From: Planctomonas sp. JC2975
GTDB lineage: Bacteria > Actinomycetota > Actinomycetes > Actinomycetales > Microbacteriaceae
DNA: 64,000 bases
Assembly (NCBI RefSeq): GCF_012985205.1
Contig: NZ_JABEKS010000001.1
Location: 2,170,001-2,234,000 of the forward strand
Reading direction: 5' to 3'
The notes under the pieces are model-generated. The model had not been told where the DNA came from. It did no database searches and was given only the letters and a program-made list of their open reading frames with translations. Positions 33,452 through 41,576 of this stretch are shown here, one piece after another (the first letter of the stretch is position 1; the number at the start of each line of letters is the position of its first letter). A program made the translations under genes and the position numbers.

Positions 33452-36400
33452 CTACCTCGCCGGAGCAGGCTCCGGCTCGGTCGGCGCGTGCGGCGCGTCA
33501 TCCGTCGGCGTGGGCTCTGTCCCGCCGGATCCCGGACCACCGGCTCCCGGACCGCCGGATCCCGACCCGTCCGATCCCCCGGACGCTGCGCCGCCCGCCG
33601 CGGATCCGCCCCGCTTGGCCTCCCGGCGTGCCCGGCGCCGGTCGCGGGCGCCCTCCACCAGGTTGTAGAGGGTCGGCAGCACGATGAGCGTGAGCAACGT
33701 GGACGAGATCAGCCCGCCGATCACGATGATCGCCAGCGGCTGCGAGATGAACCCACCGTGGCCGGTGACGCCGAGCGCCATCGGCAGCAGCGCGAAGATC
33801 GTCGCGAGCGCCGTCATGAGGATCGGCCTCAGACGACGGGACGCACCGTGCCGCACGGCATCCGGAACCGACAGCCCCTTCGTGCGGTACTGGTTCACCA
33901 GGTCGATGAGCACGATCGCATTCGTCACAACGATGCCGATGAGCATGAGCATCCCGATGAGGGATGCCACGCCGAGCGGCACCTGCGAGATGATCTGCAG
34001 ACCGATGGCGCCTGTGGCGGCGAACGGGATCGAGATGAGCAGCAGGAGCGGCTGACGCAGTGACTTGAAGGTCGCCACCATGACCACGTAGACGATCAGG
34101 ATCGCCGCCAGCATCGCGAGCCCCAGCTGCGCGAACGCGGTGCCCTGGTTCGAGGTGACACCGCCGATCGTCGCGGCCGCCCCGCTCGGCAGGTCGACCT
34201 TCGTCAGCGCCTCCGACACCTGGGTGTTCGCGGTGCTGAGGTCGTCGCCGACCGGATTCGCCGTCACCGTCGAGCTCTGCAGCCCCTTCTGCGTCGTGAC
34301 CGTCGCCGGCCCCTTGGCGTCGTGCACATCGGCCAGCGTGGACAGCGGCTGCGGACCGCGCAGCGTCTGGATCTGCAGGTTCTTCAGCTCATCGACCGTC
34401 ATCGGCTGGTTCTTGTCGGCGATGTAGATCGTGAGCGACGTGTTGTCGATCGACACCGTTCCCACCTGCGTGGGCTGCATGGCCGCCGAGACCTGCGACC
34501 CGACCGCGACCTCGCTGAGGCCGTACTGAGCGGCCGTCGTGCGGTCGACGCTCACCGCGATGTACGGCAGCGTCGAGGCGAGGTTGCTCGTCACCTGGTT
34601 CACCGAGCTCAGCTTGTCGAGCTGGGTCACCACGGAGTCGGTCGCGGACTTCAGGTCGGCCTGGTTCGAGGCGGTGATGTCCACCTCGATGCTGCTGGAT
34701 CCGCCGAATCCCGCGTTCGACGACACCTTCACGTCGCCCGGCACGTCGAGGTTCTTCAGCTCGTTCTGCACAGTCGTCTGGAGGGCGTCCTGGTCGGCCT
34801 CGGGGTCGGTCGTGATCGAGAAGGTGGCGCTGTTCGCGCCGCCGCCGCCGAAGGCATCAGCCAGCGCACTGCCCGACGTGCCGATGGAGAGCTGCACGGT
34901 CTCGATGCCGTCGATCGACAGAAGCTTCTTCTCCACGACGGTGGCCGCGTCGTCCTCCGCCTGCAGACTCGTGCCCGGTTCGAACGTCTGGGTCACGGAG
35001 AGCGTGTTCTGGCCGCTGGATCCCAGGAAGTTCGTCTTCATCAGCGGTGCGAGTGCGAGCGTTCCGCCCAGCACGAGCACGGCGACGATGATCGTCACCG
35101 CCGAGTGCTTCAGCGTGAAGTTGATGATCGGCAGGTAGCCGCGCTGCAGGCGGGACGGATGCTCGAGCTCGTCGTGGCCGCTGGCCACGGCATCCGCGAT
35201 CGACATGTGGCTCGCAGCGTCGTCCGCCGCGAACTCCGCCTGCCTGGCGGCCTCCGCCTCACGGAACGCCGCCTGCTCTGCCGGGCTCCCGGCCGCGGCG
35301 GCGACCTGCACGGCAGATCCCTCCGCACCGGCCTGCCCTGCGGACGCCCCGGAGCTGACCACCCCGCCCTTCTTGGCGGCCTTGGCAGCTCGCTTGGCCG
35401 CCTTGCGTTCATCCCTCGCGGCCTGCTTGGCGGCACGCCTCTGCAGGGTGGCCGGCTTCGGCGGACGCACGAGCCAGTACGCCAGCACCGGCACGATCGT
35501 GAGTGCCACGAGCAGCGACGAGAGCAGCGCGATGGTCACGGTCACAGCGAACGGCCGGAACAGCTCGCCCGTCACGTCGCCCACGAAGGCGATCGGCAGG
35601 AACACCGCGACGGTCGTGATGGTGGACGCCGTGACGGCGCCAGCCACCTCGCGCACGGCGGCGATGATCGTCTTGGCCCGGTCGACGCCCGCGACCATGT
35701 GTCTCTTGATGTTCTCGATGACGACGATCGAGTCGTCGACGACACGGCCGATCGCGATCGTGAGACCACCGAGCGTGATGATGTTCAGCGTGTAGCCGCT
35801 CGCCCACATGCCCAGGAACGTGATGAGCACCGACGTGGGGATGGAGATGAACGTGACGATCGTCGACCTGATCGACAACAGGAAGATCAGGATGATGATC
35901 ACGGCGAACGCAAGACCGAGCAGACCCTCTTCGGCGAGCGAGTTGATCGACTGCTGAATGAACGGGGCCTGGTCGAACACCGTCGTGAACTTCGCGTTGT
36001 GCCCAAGGGACTTCTCGAAGTCCGATGTCTGCTTCTTGACCTCGTTGGAGACCTGCACCGTGTTGGCCGTCGGCGTCTTCGTGACGGCGATGGTGAGCGC
36101 GGGCTTGCCGTTCACGCGCGAGATCGAGGAGGTGGGGTCATCCGTGATGGCCACCGTTGCGACGTCGCCGATCGTGTGCACGGCTGGCGTCTGTGCTGCC
36201 TGCGCGGCTGCCGCAGCCGCGGCGCTCTGCGACGACGATGCCGATCCCGTCGACGGTCCCGTCGCGCTAGACCCCGAGGCTGCCGAGCCAGAGGCCGACC
36301 CGGCAGCGGACCCGGATGCCGACGCCGCACCCGAAGCGGAGCTCGACGACACGAGTGGAAGCGACGCGATCTGCTCGACCGACGTGATCGTGGATCCGGC

Positions 36401-37084
36401 CTGCACGTTGAGCGTCTTGCCGTCCGCCGTGATGGATCCGGCCCCGACGAGCACGCCGTTCTGCTGCAGTGCCGTCGTGATGGACTGCGTGCTCACGCCG
36501 GCCGCCGCCATCTTCACGGGGTCCGGCGTGATCGTGACACGCTGGCCGACGGCGCCGATGAGCTGGGCGGAGGCGACGCCGTCCATCTTGGTGATGTCCG
36601 GCAGCACAAGACGTTTGATGTCGGCGGCGAGCTGCTTCTCGCTCTCGTCGCTCGTCACCGCGAGTTCGATGATCGGCAGATCGGAGATGCTTCCCGCGAA
36701 CACCTGCGGCTTCACGTTGGCGGGCAGGCGGCCCGAGATGTTGTCGATCGCCTGGTTGATCTTCTGCTCGGCCGTGTCGAGGTCTGATCCGTAGGTGAAC
36801 TTCGCTGTGATGAGCGACTGGTTCGTGCTGCTCACCGCCGACGTGCTGTCGAGGTTCGGCACGTTCTGGATCGCGGACTCGATCGGAGTGCTCACATCGT
36901 TCTCGACGACCTGAGGCGAGGCGCCCGGATACGTGGTCACGATGACCAGCTCCGGGAAGTCGATCGACGGCGTCAGCTCCTGCTTCAGGTTGGTGAGGGC
37001 GATGCCGCCGAAAACGGCGACCACGATCGTGACGAGCGCGATGAGAGCACGGTTCTTCATGCTCAGAACGGCAAGGGAGTGCAC
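33452..37084 (-). CDS. RND-family (AcrB/SwrC-like) efflux permease
   Basis: 1210 residues, two-repeat 12-TM RND pump. The proton-relay helix has GRVVDDSIVVIEN with the paired Asp residues; KNRALIALVTIVVAVFGG starts TM1, and GIVVTNAIVLIDLVNQYR is the equivalent in the second half. Gram-positive RND pumps export drugs, lipopeptides or detergents without an outer-membrane channel. Unusual features: a Ser/Ala/Gly low-complexity insert in the first periplasmic-type loop (about 247-310), a long Ala/Lys-rich cytosolic linker between halves, and a Gly/Ser/Pro-rich C-terminus. No membrane-fusion partner is adjacent. Confidence 0.94.
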   Translation of the reverse strand: MHSLAVLSMKNRALIALVTIVVAVFGGIALTNLKQELTPSIDFPELVIVTTYPGASPQVVENDVSTPIESAIQNVPNLDSTSAVSSTNQSLITAKFTYGSDLDTAEQKINQAIDNISGRLPANVKPQVFAGSISDLPIIELAVTSDESEKQLAADIKRLVLPDITKMDGVASAQLIGAVGQRVTITPDPVKMAAAGVSTQSITTALQQNGVLVGAGSITADGKTLNVQAGSTITSVEQIASLPLVSSSSASGAASASGSAAGSASGSAASGSSATGPSTGSASSSQSAAAAAAAQAAQTPAVHTIGDVATVAITDDPTSSISRVNGKPALTIAVTKTPTANTVQVSNEVKKQTSDFEKSLGHNAKFTTVFDQAPFIQQSINSLAEEGLLGLAFAVIIILIFLLSIRSTIVTFISIPTSVLITFLGMWASGYTLNIITLGGLTIAIGRVVDDSIVVIENIKRHMVAGVDRAKTIIAAVREVAGAVTASTITTVAVFLPIAFVGDVTGELFRPFAVTVTIALLSSLLVALTIVPVLAYWLVRPPKPATLQRRAAKQAARDERKAAKRAAKAAKKGGVVSSGASAGQAGAEGSAVQVAAAAGSPAEQAAFREAEAARQAEFAADDAASHMSIADAVASGHDELEHPSRLQRGYLPIINFTLKHSAVTIIVAVLVLGGTLALAPLMKTNFLGSSGQNTLSVTQTFEPGTSLQAEDDAATVVEKKLLSIDGIETVQLSIGTSGSALADAFGGGGANSATFSITTDPEADQDALQTTVQNELKNLDVPGDVKVSSNAGFGGSSSIEVDITASNQADLKSATDSVVTQLDKLSSVNQVTSNLASTLPYIAVSVDRTTAAQYGLSEVAVGSQVSAAMQPTQVGTVSIDNTSLTIYIADKNQPMTVDELKNLQIQTLRGPQPLSTLADVHDAKGPATVTTQKGLQSSTVTANPVGDDLSTANTQVSEALTKVDLPSGAAATIGGVTSNQGTAFAQLGLAMLAAILIVYVVMVATFKSLRQPLLLLISIPFAATGAIGLQIISQVPLGVASLIGMLMLIGIVVTNAIVLIDLVNQYRTKGLSVPDAVRHGASRRLRPILMTALATIFALLPMALGVTGHGGFISQPLAIIVIGGLISSTLLTLIVLPTLYNLVEGARDRRRARREAKRGGSAAGGAASGGSDGSGSGGPGAGGPGSGGTEPTPTDDAPHAPTEPEPAPAR

Positions 37085-37173
37085 GTGCGAATCCTTAGAA
37101 GAGTGAGATGACGCGATCTGCAGGACGCCGGCATCCCCGCCGACCGGGCGATTATCGCACCCGCGGCTGGACG

Positions 37174-37225
37174 GTTGACACCCGTCAACTACCGGGCACG
37201 GTGTAGTGTCCGCTAGCCTCCTAGC
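37174..37225. promoter_or_regulatory. Two dyads in the RND/LCP divergent promoter region
   Basis: GTTGAC-accc-GTCAAC (37174-37189) overlaps a perfect -35-like TTGACA, and GCTAG-cctc-CTAGC (37212-37225) lies just after a TGTAGTGT element. They are placed between the divergent RND pump and LCP genes and are candidate operators. Confidence 0.45.
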
Positions 37226-37269
37226 AAACGGCTCGGTTCATGGTCGCCCGAACGGCTCTGTCAGTGCTC

Positions 37270-37299
37270 GTCTCGCAGTAGTTGGTCTCGCAGCGGTCG
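37270..37299. repeat. 15-bp imperfect tandem duplication
   Basis: GTCTCGCAGTAGTTG (37270-37284) is followed directly by GTCTCGCAGCGGTCG (37285-37299); 12 of 15 positions match. It is in the leader of the LCP gene. Confidence 0.55.
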
Positions 37300-37350
37300 G
37301 TTCCGTGAGGATCCGCCATCCGCGTGGGACGCACAGGGTGAGGAGTCCTC

Positions 37351-38658
37351 GTGGCGGATGACGACTGGATGACGCCCGGCGAGAGCGCTCCCGCCGCGGC
37401 ACCGACGCCTCCCGGCGCGCGGACCGGCAAGCGCTCGCGGCGAGGGATCGCGCGGCACGGACGCCTGCGGCGGCATCCGTGGTCCACCGCAGGCAAGATC
37501 GTCGCGTCGGCAGCGACAGTAGCGCTGGTCAGCACCCTCGGAATCGTGGGGGTGGCTGCGGCGAACCTGGTGAGCGACGCGCCGCCTCCCGTGCATCTGG
37601 TCGGCCAGACGGCGGGACCCATCCCGGACATCGGTGCGCTGCAAGGCGGGATGAACATCCTGATCGCCGCGAGCGACTCGCGCACGGACCAGGGCAGTGA
37701 CTACGGCACCACCGACGACAGCTCGGGCATCGGGCTCAACGACGTGACCATGCTGCTGCACCTCGCGCAGGACCACACGCACGCCGAGGTGATCAGCTTT
37801 CCGCGCGATCTCATGATCGAGTTCCCGCGATGCCCCGACGGCAACGGCGGCTGGAACAGTGCGATGTCGAAAGCGCAGCTCAACTCCTCGCTCGCCGACG
37901 GCGGCCTCCCGTGCACCGTGGAAGTCATCAAGCACCTCACCACCCTCGACATCCAAGCGGCAGGCCTCATCAAGTTCGCCGGCGTGGTCGCGATGTCGAA
38001 CGCGGTCGGCGGCGTGACGGTGTGCATCGGCGGCGACGGGATCGACGATCCGGATGCCGGCAACCTGCAGCTCCCGCCCGGAAATGCCACGCTCCAGGGC
38101 GAGCAGGCTGCGCAGTTCCTGCGCAGCCGTCACGGCGTCGTCGGCGGGAGCGACCTGTCGCGTATCAGCAACCAACAGGTCTTCCTCTCCGCGTTGGTGC
38201 GCCAGATCTTGAGCGGTGACACCCTCTCCAATCCGGTGAAGCTGTGGGGGCTGGCCAAGGCCGCGGTGTCCAACATCCGACTCACGGACAACCTCAACAA
38301 CCCGACGAGCCTCTACCAGCTGGCCTTGGCGCTGAAGGGCCTGAGCTTCGACGACATCACGTTCGTGCAGTACCCGGTGCTCACCGATCCCGACAACGAC
38401 CAGCGCGTGGTCCCCGACGAGGACTCGGCGAAGACGCTCACCGACGCCATCGCCGCTGACCAGCCGCTCGCGCTCACCGGCGGAACCGGGCAGGGATCCG
38501 TCCAAGCGTCGGGATCCACGGATCAGCCCGCGGCGACTGCGGCACCGACCGCATCGAGCATGGCTCCGGCCGGCACGCCGGCGCCCGCGGCAACACTGAG
38601 CGACAACGTGAAGGGTCAGACGGCGGCAACCCAGACCTGCTCGAACGGCGACGGCTAG
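37351..38658 (+). CDS. LCP (LytR-CpsA-Psr) family cell-wall glycopolymer ligase
   Basis: 435 residues from GTG 37351 with GAGGAG upstream. An N-terminal cytosolic basic region is followed by one signal-anchor helix (about 47-72), then the extracellular LCP domain: MNILIAASDSRTDQG, GLNDVTMLLHL, VISFPRDLMIEFP (the catalytic/pyrophosphate-binding Arg region) and HGVVGGSDLSRISNQQ. It transfers teichoic-acid-like or other glycopolymers from lipid carriers to peptidoglycan. The C-terminal tail is Ala/Pro/Thr-rich. A Cys pair (CPDG, CTVE) may be disulfide-linked. Confidence 0.94.
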   Translation: MADDDWMTPGESAPAAAPTPPGARTGKRSRRGIARHGRLRRHPWSTAGKIVASAATVALVSTLGIVGVAAANLVSDAPPPVHLVGQTAGPIPDIGALQGGMNILIAASDSRTDQGSDYGTTDDSSGIGLNDVTMLLHLAQDHTHAEVISFPRDLMIEFPRCPDGNGGWNSAMSKAQLNSSLADGGLPCTVEVIKHLTTLDIQAAGLIKFAGVVAMSNAVGGVTVCIGGDGIDDPDAGNLQLPPGNATLQGEQAAQFLRSRHGVVGGSDLSRISNQQVFLSALVRQILSGDTLSNPVKLWGLAKAAVSNIRLTDNLNNPTSLYQLALALKGLSFDDITFVQYPVLTDPDNDQRVVPDEDSAKTLTDAIAADQPLALTGGTGQGSVQASGSTDQPAATAAPTASSMAPAGTPAPAATLSDNVKGQTAATQTCSNGDG

Positions 38659-38669
38659 CCCGGTGGCGC

Positions 38670-40100
38670 TCAGACGACCGCGGCGAGCAACCCCGCTTCG
38701 GGGAGCGGATGCCGTGCAGCCGCCGGCCACGCCCGCTGCAGCGCAGAGACCGCTCGTTCGACGTCGCTCTCGGCGTACGTGATCGGGATGCGAAGGAACC
38801 GCTCGAATGCGCCGTCCACGCCGAACCGCGGTCCGGCAGTGACCAGGAGTCCCTCGCTGCGCGCAGCAAGTGCCAGCTGGGAGCTCACCGGTGCGCCGAT
38901 GTTCACCCAGAGCGCCAACCCGCCGTGCACATGCGGCACGACCCAGTCCGGGAACGCCTCCGCGATGACGCGCTCTGTTGCATCGCGGCCCGCACGAAGG
39001 GCTCCGCGCCGCTCCGCGAGCACCCGGCCGTAATCCTCGAGCAACTCGGCGACCACGAGCTGGTCGAGCACGGGCGTTCCGAGGTCCATGTTGACGCGCA
39101 CGGCATGCAGCCTGCGGATGACGGATCGCTCCGCGCGCACCCAGCCCACCCGGAGCCCGCCCCACATGGTCTTGCTCGCCGACCCGAGCGTGATCACCTG
39201 CGCCCCGCCTGCAACGGCCGCGAGCGGCGGGAGCGTCTCCGGGCGGTCGATGTCCAACTCGCCAGGGGTCTCGTCGGCGATCACGACGGTGCCCTGCGCG
39301 GCGGCGGCATCGAGGATCCGTCGCCGCACGGACGCCGTCATCGAGCGGCCCGTCGGGTTCTGGAAGTCGGGCATGACGTAGGCGACGGCGGGTGACGTGC
39401 GGCGCACGACCGACTCGAACGCGTCGACATCCCATCCGTCGAGCGAGTCCACGGAGACCGGGGCCGTCACGAGACGCGCGCCGGCCGCGGAGAGCGCGTC
39501 GTACGCGTGCGGATACGTCGGCACCTCGATCAGCACGCGATCCCCGCGGCTCACCAGAGCCCGGCCGATGAGCGTGATCCCCTGCTGAGCGCCGACGGTG
39601 ACGAGCACCTCGTCCGGATCGGTCGGCAATCCGCGCTCCGTGTAGCGACGGGCAATGGCGGCCCGCAGCGCCGGCTGGCCGATCGTGTCGTAGCCGGAGT
39701 CGCCGAGCAGAGGCGTGAGCGATTCGGATGCGCGGCGCACGGCATCCGACATCATCGACGGGGCGGGGAGCGCCGCCTTGGTGAAGTCGAGCAGACCGGT
39801 CGGAGGCGCGGGCGAGGTGGGTGCCGTGCCGGGGATGACGGTCCGCGTGCCGGATCCCTGCCTGCTCACTGCGAAGCCCTGATCCCGCAGCCGTTGGTAT
39901 GCGGCGGTCACCGTGGTGCGACTCACCTCGAGCTGAGCGGCCAGTTCGCGCTCGGCGGGTAGGCGCACGCCGGAGAGCAGGCGACCGTCGATCACGAGCA
40001 GACGGATGCGATCGGCCAAGGCCTCGTAAGACGGCCCGGCATCGCGCCACTGGCCGAGCAGGTCAAGGAGAGACCGGGAGCTGATCGACGTCGATGCCAT
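38670..40100 (-). CDS. MocR-type GntR/aminotransferase regulator (YczR-like)
   Basis: 476 residues. GntR winged helix (about 20-90: YEALADRIRLLVIDGRLLSG, PAERELAAQLEVSRTTVTAAY) fused to a fold-type I aminotransferase domain with NPTGRSM, the PLP-binding ITLGSASKTMWGGLR (Lys near 310) and GWVRAERS. MocR proteins use PLP or an amino adduct as effector. ATG 40100 lies six bases after TAAAGT (40107-40112), a leaderless promoter. The divergent partner is a YczE-like membrane protein, the known YczR/YczE pairing, and CCAATCC boxes lie between them. Confidence 0.93.
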   Translation of the reverse strand: MASTSISSRSLLDLLGQWRDAGPSYEALADRIRLLVIDGRLLSGVRLPAERELAAQLEVSRTTVTAAYQRLRDQGFAVSRQGSGTRTVIPGTAPTSPAPPTGLLDFTKAALPAPSMMSDAVRRASESLTPLLGDSGYDTIGQPALRAAIARRYTERGLPTDPDEVLVTVGAQQGITLIGRALVSRGDRVLIEVPTYPHAYDALSAAGARLVTAPVSVDSLDGWDVDAFESVVRRTSPAVAYVMPDFQNPTGRSMTASVRRRILDAAAAQGTVVIADETPGELDIDRPETLPPLAAVAGGAQVITLGSASKTMWGGLRVGWVRAERSVIRRLHAVRVNMDLGTPVLDQLVVAELLEDYGRVLAERRGALRAGRDATERVIAEAFPDWVVPHVHGGLALWVNIGAPVSSQLALAARSEGLLVTAGPRFGVDGAFERFLRIPITYAESDVERAVSALQRAWPAAARHPLPEAGLLAAVV

Positions 40101-40117
40101 CAAGCCACTTTAACCGA

Positions 40118-40175
40118 ATTGGCTCTTCAAGGAAAGGCCAATCCTCGGATTGGATACCTAGCATGCAGCCAATCC
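40118..40175. promoter_or_regulatory. CCAATCC/ATTGG boxes between the mocR-type and yczE-like genes
   Basis: Four copies of the ATTGG/CCAAT core: ATTGG at 40118-40122, CCAATCC 40138-40144, GGATTGG 40147-40153 and CCAATCC 40169-40175. The middle two form a perfect inverted repeat with a TC centre. Mixed direct and inverted spacing is the usual layout of MocR operators. Confidence 0.7.
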
Positions 40176-41173
40176 AGCTTCCTGTGTCGCGCTCCGGCGA
40201 TCGGCTCCGGGGCGTCCGCCCGCTCGTCGAGCGTGCGCAGACGGGTGTTCGGACCGAGAGCGTTGAAACCAACGGGGTCGGTACGCACGGTGTCGGTACG
40301 CACGGTGCTGGAACGCACGGCGTTCCCACGCACGGTGTCGGTACGCACGGTGCTGGAACGCACGGCGTTCCCACGCCGGGCGATCGGAAGCCGGATGATC
40401 GGGCTCTGAGCGATCGAACTCTGGCGCGCGCACGAGCCTTTCGCGCGCGAGCTCTGCACGTTCGGCCGCTGAGCGTCCGTCCCGCGACGCGGGCTCGTCG
40501 GATGACGCAGCTGCTCGCCGGCCTGTTCCTGTACGGCTTCGCGATGGCGACCATGATGCAGGCCACCATCGGCATCGAGCCGTGGGATGTGCTCGCGCAG
40601 GGGATCATGCTGCACACCGGCATCCCGTTCGGCCTCGTGACCAACCTCGTTGGCGCCGCCGTGCTGCTGCTGTGGATCCCGCTGCGCCAGCGTCCTGGGC
40701 TCGGAACGGTGCTCAACGTGCTGCTGATCGGGCCGTCTGCGCAGTTCGGCCTGTCGGTCATTCCGCAGCCGAGCGAACTGTGGGCGCGCATCCTGCTGTT
40801 CGCGGGCGGGCTGCTGCTCATCGCCGTGGCATCGGGGCTCTACATCGGCGCCCAGTACGGGCCTGGTCCGCGGGACGGCCTCATGACGGGCCTCCACGCG
40901 CGCACCGGGAGACCGATCTGGCTGGTGCGCTCGGCCATCGAGGCCGCCGTGCTGCTCGTCGGCTGGCTGCTCGGCGGCAACGTCGGATGGGGCACCCTCG
41001 CGTTCGCACTCTGCATCGGCCCGCTGGTACACGTGACGATCCCGCTGTTCGCGCTGCGGATCCCGGATGCCGCCCCCGGCTCCCCCGACGACGCCCGCCT
41101 CATCGAGTCCGACGCCGCATCCCGCGGCCGCACGCGCTCTCCGGAGCCCTGGGCCTTCACTGCCCGCCGCTGA
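40163..41173 (+). CDS. YczE/YitT-like membrane protein with repeat-encoded N-terminus
   Basis: 336 residues from ATG 40163. GTG 40184 is an alternative if TAGCAT at 40159-40164 is the -10. From about residue 110 it is a normal YczE-type protein: QLLAGLFLYGFAMATMMQ, IGIEPWDVLAQGI, PFGLVTNLVGAAVLLLWIPL and GLYIGAQYGPGPRDGLMTGL, with about five or six helices. YczE proteins are of unknown function and controlled by MocR regulators. The first 110 residues are unusual: seven GVGTH/GAGTH/GVPTH pentapeptides (38-72) then Arg-rich SDRTLARARAFRARALHVR. The repeat part is tandem DNA and probably a recent addition. Confidence 0.85.
   Translation: MQPIQLPVSRSGDRLRGVRPLVERAQTGVRTESVETNGVGTHGVGTHGAGTHGVPTHGVGTHGAGTHGVPTPGDRKPDDRALSDRTLARARAFRARALHVRPLSVRPATRARRMTQLLAGLFLYGFAMATMMQATIGIEPWDVLAQGIMLHTGIPFGLVTNLVGAAVLLLWIPLRQRPGLGTVLNVLLIGPSAQFGLSVIPQPSELWARILLFAGGLLLIAVASGLYIGAQYGPGPRDGLMTGLHARTGRPIWLVRSAIEAAVLLVGWLLGGNVGWGTLAFALCIGPLVHVTIPLFALRIPDAAPGSPDDARLIESDAASRGRTRSPEPWAFTARR
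40274..40378 (+). repeat. 15-bp coding minisatellite (seven units, 45-bp superrepeat)
   Basis: Seven 15-bp units begin at 40274, 40289, 40304, 40319, 40334, 40349 and 40364. Types alternate as GGTGTCGGTACGCAC, GGTGCTGGAACGCAC and GGCGTTCCCACGCAC; the 45-bp block 40289-40333 is repeated at 40334-40378 with one or two changes. Each unit encodes a pentapeptide GxxTH in frame. Confidence 0.95.
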
Positions 41174-41200
41174 CCCGCCCGAGACCCGATCCCTCTCCGC

Positions 41201-41551
41201 GAGGGTGCCCGCGCCCGCCATTCACGCGAAAGTGCCCGCTCCTCCTCCCGAAAGTGCCCGCTCCTCCTCCCGAAAGTGCCCGCTCCTCCTCCCGAAAGTG
41301 CCCGATTCTCCTCTCGAAAGTGCCCGATCCTCCTCCCGAAGGTGCGACTTTGTCAGGGGAGACGCGCGGCTCTCTCGCGACGAAAAGACACACTCTCGGG
41401 AGAAGAAACAGGCACCCTCGCGCGGAGTTACGGGCACTTTCGCGAGGAGAAGCGGGCACCCTCGCGAGGAGTTACGCGCACTTTCGCGAGGAGTTACGCG
41501 CACTTTCGCGAGGAGTTACGCGCACCTTCGGGAGGAGGAACGGGCACCCTC
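41201..41551. repeat. Paired 22-bp tandem arrays in inverted orientation
   Basis: Left array: core GAAAGTGCCCG starts at 41228, 41250, 41272, 41294, 41316 and (as GAAGGTGCGAC) 41338, exactly 22 bp apart, with a variant GAGGGTGCCCG at 41201. Right array: the reverse complement CGGGCACTTTC or variants CGCGCACTTTC and CGGGCACCCTC starts at 41409, 41431, 41453, 41475, 41497, 41519 and 41541, again exactly 22 bp apart, with a degenerate unit at 41387. Unit remainders are CTCCTCCTCCC on the left and CGAGGAGTTA on the right. About 40 bp separate the arrays. Since 22 is not a multiple of three, no reading frame repeats per unit. It fills the gap between the convergent yczE-like and merR genes. Confidence 0.95.
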
Positions 41552-41576
41552 GCGGGGTGGGCGGTGAAGTGCGGGG

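Noticed and set aside
34322-36787. Long + strand frame opposite the RND permease
   Set aside because: Shadow of the RND gene; low-complexity Arg/His-rich translation without any domain.
41201-41551. Reading the 22-bp array as CRISPR
   Set aside because: Units are contiguous with no unique spacers, and orientation flips half-way; no cas genes.
41067-41567. Open frames through the 22-bp array on both strands
   Set aside because: The unit is 22 bp so the frame shifts at each unit; openness results from the lack of stop codons in the repeat. No ribosome site or homology.
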